Position numbers and translations under genes: made by a program | Notes under the pieces: generated by a model | The model's input: only the letters and a program-made list of their open reading frames with translations | Told to the model about the DNA's origin: nothing | The model's database searches: none | In this document: one piece after another, positions 18,084-27,000 of the stretch | How positions within the stretch are numbered: position 1 is the stretch's first letter | How the letters are laid out: each line of letters begins with the position of its first letter | Assembly: GCF_001305595.1 (NCBI RefSeq) | Contig: NZ_CP012401.1 | Span: 2,305,001-2,369,000, forward strand | Length of the DNA stretch: 64,000 nucleotides | Source of the DNA: Azospirillum thiophilum | Lineage (GTDB): Bacteria; Pseudomonadota; Alphaproteobacteria; Azospirillales; Azospirillaceae | Reading direction: 5' to 3'

Positions 18084-19751
18084 TCAGACCGGAACCTCTG
18101 CGTTCAGGGTGATGGCATAGGCGGTGGTCGAGGCCTTGGCATGCCTGCCGTTGCCGTCGACATTGGTCACCCGCCAGGAATTGAGATCGGCCGGGTAGGA
18201 GGCGGTCGGGAAGTTCTGGGCGTTGTCGACGAATGTCAGGCAGAAGCCGCCGCCGCAGACGAATTGGGATTTCGGAAGGACGGCGATCGAATCGCCGAAT
18301 TCGGCGGGTTGCGTCTGGTTGGGGGTGAAGGTCGATGACACCGACAGGCCGTCCGGCAGGATCAGCCCGATCGCATAGGAGGTGAGGGTCGTGTCGCTCG
18401 CCTTGTTGATGTAATCGCAGCTTCGGGAAATCCATTCCGTGTAATAGCTGTTGCCTGGTGCCGGCGACGGATAGCTCGCATAGACCAGCTTGATCGAGCT
18501 GCTGCCTTCGGCGGTGCTCTTGGTGCCGCCCCCCACCAGCAGGCCCTGGACGGTCGCCCCCACCTCGTCGCCGCCCGACGCGGTGCTATGGCTGAAGCCG
18601 GGTTTGACGGTCACCGTCAGAAGCCGGTGGGGATCGTAGACGGCGAAGGCGTAGGCGGTCAGCGTTCCGGTCGCCGCCTCCCCGGAATCATGGCTCGCGG
18701 CGGACCAGGAGGAGATGTCGCCGTCGCTGTTCTGGTTGGGATAGGAACCCATCAGGAAGCTGTTGGAATGTTCCGACAGCGCGGCGCCGCCGCAGAGGAT
18801 CCGTTCGCCCGCTTCGTTCGGCGCCACCGATACCGAGAAGGTCTTGTAAGGCTGGAGCGTCGCGGTCGCGTTCAGATAGGCCGGGTGGTTGAGGCTCTCG
18901 GCCAGCATGGCCAGCTGGACATATCGTTCCAGCGTCGACCGGGCCGCCGAGCCCTGCGGCAGCAGGCTGAAGAAGGTGACGGAGCTGTTCAGCGCCTGCA
19001 CGGTCTGGGTCGAGCAGCTGTCGGCCCACGTCTCGAAGCTCGACGGGTCGCTGCAATCGATCGAGAAGCCTGCCGTGGCGCTGCCGCCGACGGTCGATGT
19101 GGTCTGTTCGACCGTCACCGTCGTCGATGTCGTCGTCACCGACTTGGCCGCCGAAGCGGTCGCGTTGATGCTGCTGCCGGCATTCTTGTAGCTGGCGCTG
19201 ACCGAGGCATCGACGGCGGTCTTGTCGGTTTCGGTGTTGGTGTCGGCCTGGATGGCGATGAACAGGCTGCCGCCCAGCTTGACGCCGGTGATCAGATGGG
19301 TGCCCCACCGATCGGTGAAGGCCTTCGCCTGGGCTGAACTGGCGATGCCGTTCAACTCGCTCACCAGATCCGGCTTCAAGGCGCCGAGGATGTCGGCGCT
19401 GTCCTGATTGCGGAGCGAGGTGACGCCGCAGGATACGGTACAATAATAGCTTGCATTGAAGGACGTTGTTTTTGTGTATTTGCTGCTTGTGTAGGTGGTC
19501 TGCGCGTCGCCGCTGACTTTGGCGTACTCGAATTCCACGCCGAACGAATTGGTATAGGTGGTTTGAAGTGTCTGAGCCGTGTATTCGCTTTTGTAGGTCC
19601 CTTTGAACTCCTGGAAGGAATCCTTGGTGACGACGTCGTCCTGCGGTACATCGGCCGCGGTGCAGGATTTGGAATTGTAGAAGATATCGGCGGGCTGCTG
19701 GATCGTCAGGACATTGTAGGAGGAAAGGAGATATTCCTGCGGGGACGACAT
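18084..19751 (-). CDS. MACPF/perforin-like pore-forming protein with three C-terminal repeats
   Basis: The 555-residue protein carries the MACPF signature at residues 149-161: W-G-T-H followed by ITGVKLGG, inside FTDRWGTHLITGVKLGG. Flanking Ser/Thr/Ala-rich segments (about 83-105 and 175-230) fit the two helical bundles that unfurl into membrane hairpins in perforin-like proteins. The C-terminal half holds three diverged repeats (about 303-372, 376-465 and 469-551), each with a Gly-rich CGGG/VGGG patch, an S-Y-P motif, a Trp and a final T-A-Y-A or T-S-Y-A strand. No signal peptide is visible, so export would need lysis or a secretion machine. The start is supported by GGAGAG six bases upstream. 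The gene and its upstream region are poorer in GC than the neighbours, suggesting transfer. Target unknown. Confidence 0.85.
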   Translation of the reverse strand: MSSPQEYLLSSYNVLTIQQPADIFYNSKSCTAADVPQDDVVTKDSFQEFKGTYKSEYTAQTLQTTYTNSFGVEFEYAKVSGDAQTTYTSSKYTKTTSFNASYYCTVSCGVTSLRNQDSADILGALKPDLVSELNGIASSAQAKAFTDRWGTHLITGVKLGGSLFIAIQADTNTETDKTAVDASVSASYKNAGSSINATASAAKSVTTTSTTVTVEQTTSTVGGSATAGFSIDCSDPSSFETWADSCSTQTVQALNSSVTFFSLLPQGSAARSTLERYVQLAMLAESLNHPAYLNATATLQPYKTFSVSVAPNEAGERILCGGAALSEHSNSFLMGSYPNQNSDGDISSWSAASHDSGEAATGTLTAYAFAVYDPHRLLTVTVKPGFSHSTASGGDEVGATVQGLLVGGGTKSTAEGSSSIKLVYASYPSPAPGNSYYTEWISRSCDYINKASDTTLTSYAIGLILPDGLSVSSTFTPNQTQPAEFGDSIAVLPKSQFVCGGGFCLTFVDNAQNFPTASYPADLNSWRVTNVDGNGRHAKASTTAYAITLNAEVPV

Positions 19752-19831
19752 CTTATACTCTCCATATCAATTCGTTTATCGACTCTTCAGTGCCAAGCGC
19801 AGAAATTCGTCGAGGGAAATGAAAGCAACCA

Positions 19832-19861
19832 AAAATATCAATTATTCTGCATTTATGTCAA
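19832..19861 (-). promoter_or_regulatory. Candidate promoter of the MACPF gene
   Basis: On the minus strand TTGACA (19856-19861) is followed after 18 bp by TATTTT (19832-19837) in a strikingly AT-rich stretch, about 80 bp before the start codon at 19751. The -35 matches the sigma-70 consensus exactly. Confidence 0.5.
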
Positions 19862-19919
19862 CGAAATTGCCTCTAAAAGAAGAGTGAAGGCAACTCCTGT
19901 ATCCGATTAGGATGTTTTT

Positions 19920-19944
19920 GCGGCCGGCATCTCCTGCCGGCCGC
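19920..19944. repeat. Perfect GC-rich palindrome between the MACPF and RcnB-like genes
   Basis: GCGGCCGGCA and TGCCGGCCGC form a 10-bp stem with a 5-nt loop about 50 bp after the stop of the RcnB-like gene. No T-tract follows it in either direction on the transcript, so it is not a classical terminator but may stabilise the 3' end. Confidence 0.6.
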
Positions 19945-19992
19945 GGTCGAGGCGCCGATGGGCGTGTGCGCCGACCTGCCTGCCGAGGAGCG

Positions 19993-20454
19993 TCAGCGGA
20001 ACAGGCCGGGCATGATCTGCACGATGATGCCGGAGGCCGACACGATCAGCACGGCGTCGTGCCCGGCGCGGACCCAGCGATGGCCGGGCGGGGGGCGGCG
20101 CAGATGGTGGGCGGCGGGCTTGGCGATGACGTGGCGCTGTGCGCGCCACTCCCTTGGCAGGCGCTGGCCGGCATGCCAGCCGCGGCCCTCCGGCGGGCCC
20201 GGCCGGAAGTCGGGCCGATGGGCGGGGTGAGGGGCGGGCCGGGGAGCGGGGCGGGGTGCCGGATTGTGGGCATTCGGACCATGGCCGTCCCGGTCGCGGC
20301 CGTCCCGGTCGTGGATCCGGTCCTGATGCTGTCCCTGATGGGGGCCGCCACGGTCGTCCGGCCCGGGCTGCCACCCCTGGGCCAGGGCGGGGGAGCCGGT
20401 CGCCGTGGTCAGGGCGATCATCGCGGCGGCCACGGCAAGCAGGGCTTTCTTCAT
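19993..20454 (-). CDS. RcnB family periplasmic protein
   Basis: The 153-residue protein has a clear signal peptide (MKKALLAVAAAMIALTTATGSPALAQG), then a His/Arg/Pro/Asp-rich region (about 27-85). The RcnB-like core has the pattern W-H-x-G-Q-x-L-P, a following H-L-R-R-P-P-P-G-H-R-W-V-R, and a final beta strand VLIVSASGIIVQIM. In E. coli RcnB modulates nickel and cobalt export; most family members have no proven role, so metal homeostasis is only a hint. The gene stands alone, with the MACPF gene downstream on the same strand. Confidence 0.8.
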   Translation of the reverse strand: MKKALLAVAAAMIALTTATGSPALAQGWQPGPDDRGGPHQGQHQDRIHDRDGRDRDGHGPNAHNPAPRPAPRPAPHPAHRPDFRPGPPEGRGWHAGQRLPREWRAQRHVIAKPAAHHLRRPPPGHRWVRAGHDAVLIVSASGIIVQIMPGLFR

Positions 20455-20635
20455 GGACTGACATCCTCATCGGTCTGGTGCCGGCCGGCGGTGCCGGTGG
20501 GGCATCTCATGACGACAGGATGACGCGCGTCCATTGCCGGTCTGTGTCCGCCGGGCGGTCATTCGGTAACGGAGTGTATCCGCCGCCACTCCCGCGGCGG
20601 GCAGGGTCTCGGGGGACGGACAGAGATGCGGGGAC

Positions 20636-20661
20636 GGAACGCCCGCCCGCCTGTTGTCGTC
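20636..20661 (+). promoter_or_regulatory. Candidate EcfG-type (general stress) promoter
   Basis: GGAAC (20636-20640) is followed after 17 bp by CGTC (20658-20661), one mismatch from the alphaproteobacterial general-stress consensus GGAAC-N16/17-CGTT. It lies 28 bp before the ATG of a small hydrophilic protein, a typical kind of target. GGAAC is common in GC-rich DNA, so chance is possible. Confidence 0.4.
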
Positions 20662-20688
20662 GGAAGACCTTACCGAAGGAGCAGTCCG

Positions 20689-20886
20689 ATGGCAGACCGG
20701 AAGCCCGGCGACGGCCACATCCTGTCCAACGAACCCGACCGCGACATCGCCGACCCGCTGGAGGCGGCCAAGGAGGTGTCCGAGACCGGCAAGCCGATCA
20801 CCCCCGACACCGAATCGGCCAAGCACATCGACCGTCCGGCGGAAAAGGGGCCAGGCGGGAAAGGCAAGGCCGGGAAGAAGAGCTGA
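20689..20886 (+). CDS. Small hydrophilic protein of unknown function
   Basis: The ATG at 20689, preceded by GAAGGA, gives 65 residues that are highly charged and rich in Gly, Pro and Lys, ending GKGKAGKKS. There is no signal or membrane segment, and the composition suggests disorder. Small proteins like this are often part of the general stress regulon in alphaproteobacteria, consistent with the candidate EcfG-type promoter in front. I recognise no named family. Confidence 0.6.
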   Translation: MADRKPGDGHILSNEPDRDIADPLEAAKEVSETGKPITPDTESAKHIDRPAEKGPGGKGKAGKKS

Positions 20887-20897
20887 GCAGGGCCGTT

Positions 20898-20939
20898 CCG
20901 CATCCTTTCCCCACCGGGGGAGAGGATGCGGCGGCTTTT
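20898..20939 (+). terminator. Probable terminator after the small hydrophilic protein gene
   Basis: CCGCATCCTTTCCCC (20898-20912) pairs with GGGGGAGAGGATGCGG (20916-20931), giving a strong stem, followed four bases later by TTTT (20936-20939). The T-tract is short, so termination may be partial. Confidence 0.55.
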
Positions 20940-20969
20940 CGCGGGTTACGCCGATGCCGGCGGAAGCAT

Positions 20970-21155
20970 CTAGCGCAATTCCAGGCCGGCCTGTCGGAAG
21001 GCGCGGGCCAGCGCGTCGACGATGGCCGGATCGACCTCGCCGGTTCCATAATCGAGGTTCATCACGGCGTACCACGGCACACCGGCCTTGTTCGCCAGCA
21101 TCCGTGTCGACCAGCCAAGGCGCAGCCGTGCCTCTTGGCACTGCGTCCCGGTCAT
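20970..21155 (-). CDS. Small helix-turn-helix (XRE-like) protein
   Basis: From ATG 21155 the protein has 61 residues (a start at 21173 adds six). The segment CQEARLRLGWSTRMLANKAGVPW matches the first two helices of an XRE/Cro-type HTH: short helix, LGWS turn, then a recognition-like helix. The third and fourth helices are brief (EVDPAIVDALARAF). It may be a small DNA-binding regulator. A strong inverted repeat lies about 100 bp upstream (21251-21299) and could be its operator; this is speculation. Confidence 0.6.
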   Translation of the reverse strand: MTGTQCQEARLRLGWSTRMLANKAGVPWYAVMNLDYGTGEVDPAIVDALARAFRQAGLELR

Positions 21156-21525
21156 GATGCGTCGACTCCACACGTCAGCGTTCGCTTTCGATCTCCGGAC
21201 GGCGGGCGGTCACGATGACCAGACCCATCACAGTTCCGACGACCTCGATAACTTTGCAAGAAAACAGCGGTCTTGTCATGTGTCTGTTTGCTGCAAAGTG
21301 AGACGCGCAGCTTTTCCGGATTGTCATGGAGCGCGACTTGCCGGCATTTTCTGCAAATCGCACAAGATTGGCCGGTCAATCTATACGATCCTCCGCAGGA
21401 TCATTGGGAGGACGAAGGAGTCTACGCGCGGGCAAGGCGCGCGGGCAAGGCGATCCGCCGGCCCGGCAGGCCGACCCTCCCGCGGGAAGCGCTTTCCCGC
21501 TCGAAGCTGCCGCCGCAGATTGCGG
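21156..21525. other. Intergenic region with a long imperfect inverted repeat
   Basis: These 370 bases lie between the start of the HTH gene and the end of the RsbW-like gene. The only clear structure is the inverted repeat at 21251-21299. No convincing gene was seen on either strand. Confidence 0.5.
21251..21299. repeat. Imperfect inverted repeat, possible operator or hairpin
   Basis: ACTTTGCA (21251-21258) and TGCAAAGT (21292-21299) are perfect inverse copies. The symmetry extends inward imperfectly (AGAAAACAG opposite CTGTTTGC). It is locally AT-richer than its surroundings and lies upstream of the small HTH gene. Confidence 0.6.
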
Positions 21526-21969
21526 TCAGGCAAGCGCCTTGGCCAGCAGGACCAGATTGCGGTCGCCCTCGCGCCGGTAGATGGCGCGGTCCATCGTCTT
21601 CTTGACCAGGAAGACGCCGAGCCCGCCGACCCGGCGGTCTTCGACGGCGCTGGTCAGGTCGGGCGGCGGCGCCTCGTCGAAGGGATCGAAGGCGGCGGCG
21701 TCGTCCTCGACCTCCGCCCGCATCTCCACGGCATCCGACTCGAGCCGCACCCGGATCTCGTGCGGTCCGCTGTCGCCATAGCCGTAGGATACGGTGTTGG
21801 TGATCAACTCGTCGAAGCAGAGGTTGAACTTGAAGCCGAGACCGGGCGGCAGGTCGTAGCGCTCGATGAACTCGTCCACCGCGGCCGCCAGCCGTTCCAG
21901 TTCGGACAGCTCGTTGCGCAGGACCAGGTCCAGGCGGTTCGTCACGGTATCGTCCATCCGTTCCCCCAT
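21526..21969 (-). CDS. RsbW-like anti-sigma/serine kinase type ATPase
   Basis: The 147-residue cytoplasmic protein is a HATPase_c_2 (GHKL) domain of the RsbW/SpoIIAB type. It has the N-box NLCFDELITNTVSYGYGD (about 49-66), a G1-like VEDDAAAFDPFD and a G2-like VGGLGVFLVKKTMD (about 114-127). Such proteins phosphorylate STAS antagonists and bind sigma factors or other targets. It follows the T6SS kinase gene by 37 bp on the same strand and so probably belongs to the tssJ-L-M operon. A STAS protein and a SpoIIE phosphatase lie at the far end of the T6SS region. MDDTV at 21957 is an alternative start. Confidence 0.85.
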   Translation of the reverse strand: MGERMDDTVTNRLDLVLRNELSELERLAAAVDEFIERYDLPPGLGFKFNLCFDELITNTVSYGYGDSGPHEIRVRLESDAVEMRAEVEDDAAAFDPFDEAPPPDLTSAVEDRRVGGLGVFLVKKTMDRAIYRREGDRNLVLLAKALA

Positions 21970-22006
21970 GCGCCGCCATCCTTCGATCGGTTGAGCCAGT
22001 GTCCCG

Positions 22007-24049
22007 TCACGCCGTCACGCCCGCCACCGCCCAGCGGCGCAAGGCCGTCAGGGCGATCCGTTCGACCTCGCTCCAGCCGAGCCCGCTTGCCATGTCGGCC
22101 AACGCCACCAGCCGGGCGCGGGCGCCTGTGTCGGACACCGGGGCGTTGCCGAGATCGGCCGTCAGCCCGGCGACCAGTCCGTAGAGCATGGTCGACAGGC
22201 TGTGCATCATCGGCGCGCAGTCCGGCGCGGTGAGCCGCGTGGCGAACAGATAGAGCTGGCCGACACCGCGCAGGCGGGCGGCGAAGCTGTCGGCGCTGCC
22301 CGCCATGTTTCCCCCAGCCAGGTTTCCCTGGGCGACCTCGCCGCGCAGCTCTTCCACCGACAGGCTGGCGAACCGGCCGGCGGCGGCGATGAACTCGGCC
22401 ACCGCGTCCTGCGGCAGCCCGCCGGTGGCCTGCCCGCCGGTCTCGAACAGGCGCTGGGCCATCACGATCAGCTCCTCGATGTTGGCGAGGATGATGGCGA
22501 CGCCGAAGCGGGCCAGCCCGTCGTTGCCGTCGGTGCAGGCGCGCAGGATCTGCGTCACCTTGCGGATGACCTGGACGGCGAACATCAGCATGGCGCTGCG
22601 GCTCTGCGCCAGCTCGGCCTCGGCCCCCAGCTCCTCCAGCGCATGCTGAAGCAGCTCCAGCCGCAGGAAGTCGAGCGACAGCATCTGGATGTCCGGATTG
22701 TCGCCGTCCATCAGCACCCGGTTCAGCTCGCCGGAATAGAGGAAGAAGCGGCCGGACAGGTCGAAGGCGATGCGCGCCGCCGACATCCTGGCCCGGTCGG
22801 CCGCCGGCGTGCCGGCCAGCGCGCGGTTCAGCGCGGCGAACAGCCGGACCAGCGGCATCCAGTCGCGCCGCTGGCTCGCCGGGGCGGCGCGCGGGGCGGG
22901 GGCGGCCGCCACGATCAGCTCGGTCAGGGGCTCGATCCCGGCTCCGAGCAGCAGCGACTGCCAGCGCTGCAACTCGCCGGCCGAGGTCGCCTGTTCGCCG
23001 CCGGCCTGCCAGTCCGCCAGCATGCCCAGCAGCTCTTCCAGCCTGCGCGCGTCGATCGGTTGGCCGGGGATGGCGCGCAGCGCCGTCTCCAGCGCCGCCA
23101 GCAGGGCGTTGCGGTCGAGCGGCGGGGCGATGTCCGGCAGCTCGGTGCCGAACAGGGTGAGCTCGGCGCTGGGGGCCGGCGCCTGCATGGTGCCGGCGAC
23201 GGCCAGCGCGCGGCGCAGCGCGTCGGCGAACTCCCCGGCGCTGGCAAAGCGGTCGCCCGGCGTCTTGGCCAGCGCCTTCAGGATCAGGCCGTCGAAGGGC
23301 GGCGGCAGGTCCGGGTTGGCATGGGACGGCGGCGGCGGCTCGACGAACAGGATCTGCTGCATCACCGTGGCGACCGAGCCGGAGAAGGGCCGCCGCTGCG
23401 CCAGCAGGTAGTAGAGCACCACGCCGGCCGAGAACAGGTCGCTGCGCGGGTCGGCCTTCTCGCCGCGCAGAACCTCCGGCGCCATGTAGGCGGGGGTTCC
23501 CAGCAGGTCGCCGGCCTGGGTCAGGTCGGACGACGAGATCTGCGCGATGCCGAAATCGGCCAGCTTCGGCGTCAGGTCGTCCTCGACCACGATGTTGGCC
23601 GGCTTGATGTCGCGGTGGATGACGTTGCGGGCATGGGCGAAGGCCAGCGCGTCCAGCACCGCCGCCATCAGGGTGCCGCCCTGCTGGATCGACAGCGGCC
23701 GGTCGGCCTCCAGATACTGCTTCAGCTCCCGCCCGCGGATCAGCTCCATGGCGAGGTAGGGGGCGCCGCCCTGGGCCGCGTCCAGCGTGCCGTAGTCATG
23801 CACCCGCACGATGTTCGGATGGTCGAGCTTCAGGCCGATCTGCGCCTCGCGCGCGAAGCGGGTCAGCACGGCGTTGCGTTCCGCTGCGGCCAGCAGCTCG
23901 CCGCGCAGCAGCTTCAGCGCCACCGGCCGGCCGTCGCGCCCGTCGGTGGCGCGGTACACCACGCTCATGGCGCCCTGGCCAAGCACGCCCTCGACCCGGT
24001 AGGGGCCGATGGGGCCGGGGAGTGTCGCGGCTACAGCGCCGTCGGGCAT
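22007..24049 (-). CDS. T6SS-associated serine/threonine protein kinase (PpkA-type)
   Basis: The ATG at 24049 gives 680 residues. An N-terminal Hanks-type kinase domain (about 15-280) has the glycine loop GQGAMS (24-29), Lys46, HRDIKPAN (145-152, catalytic Asp147), DFG (165-167) and APE (190-192). The C-terminal 400 residues are helical and unfamiliar; no membrane segment is evident, unlike PpkA of Pseudomonas aeruginosa. The start overlaps the end of tssM by 19 bases. In other T6SS, such kinases phosphorylate FHA proteins to switch on assembly; an FHA gene (50377) is in this locus, but no PppA-type phosphatase is next to the kinase. Confidence 0.9.
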   Translation of the reverse strand: MPDGAVAATLPGPIGPYRVEGVLGQGAMSVVYRATDGRDGRPVALKLLRGELLAAAERNAVLTRFAREAQIGLKLDHPNIVRVHDYGTLDAAQGGAPYLAMELIRGRELKQYLEADRPLSIQQGGTLMAAVLDALAFAHARNVIHRDIKPANIVVEDDLTPKLADFGIAQISSSDLTQAGDLLGTPAYMAPEVLRGEKADPRSDLFSAGVVLYYLLAQRRPFSGSVATVMQQILFVEPPPPSHANPDLPPPFDGLILKALAKTPGDRFASAGEFADALRRALAVAGTMQAPAPSAELTLFGTELPDIAPPLDRNALLAALETALRAIPGQPIDARRLEELLGMLADWQAGGEQATSAGELQRWQSLLLGAGIEPLTELIVAAAPAPRAAPASQRRDWMPLVRLFAALNRALAGTPAADRARMSAARIAFDLSGRFFLYSGELNRVLMDGDNPDIQMLSLDFLRLELLQHALEELGAEAELAQSRSAMLMFAVQVIRKVTQILRACTDGNDGLARFGVAIILANIEELIVMAQRLFETGGQATGGLPQDAVAEFIAAAGRFASLSVEELRGEVAQGNLAGGNMAGSADSFAARLRGVGQLYLFATRLTAPDCAPMMHSLSTMLYGLVAGLTADLGNAPVSDTGARARLVALADMASGLGWSEVERIALTALRRWAVAGVTA

Positions 24050-27000
24050 CGGAAACTCTCCAGCAGGTTCTTGCCGAACGGGTTGTTCACGCTGTCGGCG
24101 CGCAGGGCGAAGACCGCCTTGCGCGTGCCCACCGTCACCGACAGGGTGAAGCGGTCGGGCTGCGGCGTGGACTCCAGCCTGCCGTCGGCGAGGAAATGGA
24201 ACAGGGCCCAGGGGCCCTGGCGCGAAATGCCGGCCGGCTCGCCCGGCAGCGGCGGGCCGAAGCCGAGCCGCACGCTGCTGGTGCCTTCCGCACCCGGCCA
24301 TTTCATCACCTGCGGCCGCGGCGGTCCATGCTGATAGATCAGCGTCTGGCCGTCGATGTCCAGCGCCACCTGCGTCGCCTTGGCGTCCAGCTCGACCGGG
24401 GTGATCTCGAACACCACCTTGGCGGCGGCGGCCCCGGCCGGGAACAGGCTGTCGCGGATGCGCGCCGCCCGCTCGAACTGGTCGAGCACGGCGGGCGGGA
24501 TGCCCAGATCGACCTGATCCACCTTCTGCCAGGCCCAGGGGCTGACCGTCATGTCGACGAAGGGTCGCAGGTTGGTGTTGAAGAACTGGTCGATCATGCC
24601 GCCCGGCGCGAACAGCTTGGAGAAGTCGGCCGCCGTCACGTCGACCGGGCTGGTCGCCACCATCGGGAAGCGGTTGTCGAGCGCCGCCCGGCAGAAGGGC
24701 AGGACGGTCGACTGCCACGCCTTGTTGATCTGCGTCCGCGCGCCGCCGGCGCTGACGGTCGCCGCGCTCTGCGCCACGGTGGCGACCATGCCGCCGATCG
24801 GGTCGGGCAGGTCGCGGGCAAGAGTGCGCAGCTGTGCCGCCACCGCACCCTTGTCGCCGCCGCCGGCCAGCCCGGCCAGCAGCGCGCCGTTCTGGTCGGG
24901 CGCGTTGGCGGCCCGGGCGATCTGCTGGTACAGCTCGCCCAGCAGCTTCAGCGACTCGTCCAGCCTGGGCGGCGCCCCGCCTTCGCCCTGCACGAGGTCG
25001 CGCAGCGCCTTGAAATGGTCGTTGATCGGCTGGCCCGGCGGCGGGCCTGCGGGCTGGAGCGAGACGCCGGCCAGCCGCGCCAGATAGGCGGCGTTGGTGC
25101 CGGTGGACTCGACCGCCCTCTCCCCCGCCTGCGCCTGCTGGGCGATCCCGGCCAGCGGCCCTCCCGCGACCGGACCTTTTCCGTCCGTGGCCGGCTTGTC
25201 GTTGGGGCCGGGGGCCAGCGTCGTCTCGCGCACCATGGCGGTCAGCCACAGCTTCAGCGGCGATTGCGGGCCGGATAGCGTGTTCAGCACGTCGGCCGCC
25301 TGGTTCAGGCTGCGCAGCGGCACCACCACCACGTCGCCCAGCAGCTCGTCCCACTGGCGGGCGTAGCGGTCGAGATAGACGGCCAGGATGCCCTTCTCCA
25401 GCCGCTGGGCGCTGGCGACCGCCTGCGGGCCGCTGCTCGGCTGGCCCAGCACCCAATTCTCGTCGACCAGCGCCTTGGCGACCTTGGGCAGCGCCGGCAG
25501 CACAGCCTTGTGGAAGCCGTCATAGCTGTAGAGGCCGGGAACGCCCTCGGACAGCGGCTTGCCCGACGGTCGGATCAGCACGCGGCCGGCCAGCGGCCCG
25601 GCATGGTCGACCAGCCGCCAGTCGGCCAGGCCCTGGATCTCCGGCCGGTCGCGCAGGATGGCGAAGCCGCGTTCGGCCAGCGGGTAGCGGGTCAGGCTCT
25701 GCCGCGCCTCCTCGACCAGCCCCTCGTCCAACGGCAGGGAGGAGAGCGGGGTGGCGAGCATCGCGTCCAGATGGGTGCGCAGGTCGCGCCGCACACCGTC
25801 ATAGGCCGGGCCGGGCAGCGAGGCCATCCAGTCCAGCGCCATCCACTCCGACACCAGCGCCTTGTCGAGCGGCCCCTTGCCGGCCAGCATCAGATAGACC
25901 TTGAGCGCCTGGAACAGATATTCGGGCCGGCCGCGCTCGCGGCGCAGCTGCTCCTCCATCCGCAGGAAGACGCGCGGCAGCAGGATGGTGCGCAGCGCCC
26001 GGCCATAGACCGTCTCGCCTTGCCGGCCCAGCCGGCCGCCCTGGTAGAGCCCGCCGGTCATCTCCAGCGGCGGCTCTTCGGCCGTGCCGGCGGGGATGGC
26101 GCGCAGCGTGTTCAGCGGCGGGACGATGGTGATGAAGTCGGTGTCGTCGATCCTGGTCAGCGAGCGCGGCGCGGTCGCCAGCGGCTCCAGCTCGGCCTGC
26201 GCCCTGGCTGCGGCGGCGTCGACCCCGGCGACCAGCGCCGCGTTGCCGGTGAAGCTGTTGGCCCAGAAGGCCGCGACCCCCAGCCCGGCCAGCAGCATGG
26301 CCAGCATGGCGGCGCCGCGCAGCATCCGCCGCCGCCGTTCCAGCCCGCTGTCGGTGCCGACCAGCCCGGCCTCGGCGAACACCACCTCGCGCAGCGTGCG
26401 GTTCAGGAAGAAGCTGCGCCCGCCGCTGCCGGCCGCCAGCACCGGCCGCTCCAGCCCGAAGGAACCGGCGACCATCTCCGACAGGCGGTCCACCGGGGCG
26501 CCGTCCTGTGTGCCGCTGGTCAGGTAGACGCCGCGCAGCAGCGGCCGTTCCTCGTAGCGGTTGGGCTCGAAGATGACGGTCAGCAGGTCGGCGATGGCGG
26601 GTTTCAGCCCGGCGATCTGGGCCGGGAACAGGGCGTCGAGCGAGCGGCGCTGGATGTCGGATTCGCCATGCACGCGGTCCAGCACCCGCCGGGCGATGCG
26701 CGCGGTCAGCGCGTCGAACTCGGCGGCGAAGCGGTAGACCGGGGCGTCGTCGCCCTTCCGGCCGTCATCGAGCGGGAAGGTGACGCCCCAGACCTGTTCG
26801 CGCTCCTCCCGGCTCAGATCCTCGAAGAACTCGGCGAAGCCGGCGATCAGGTCGGCCTTGGTCAGCAGCACATAGACCGGCACCCGCGACCCGACCTGTC
26901 CGCGCAGCTCCTTCAGCCGCAGCTTCAGCTGCTCGGCGTGGCCCCTGCGCTCATGCTCGCTCCAGCCCGCGAGGTCGGCGAGGCTGACCGCCAGCAGGAT

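Noticed and set aside
19920..19944. Intrinsic terminator after the RcnB-like gene
   Set aside because: The palindrome is perfect, but for leftward transcripts it is followed by A residues, not T, so it lacks the U-tract.
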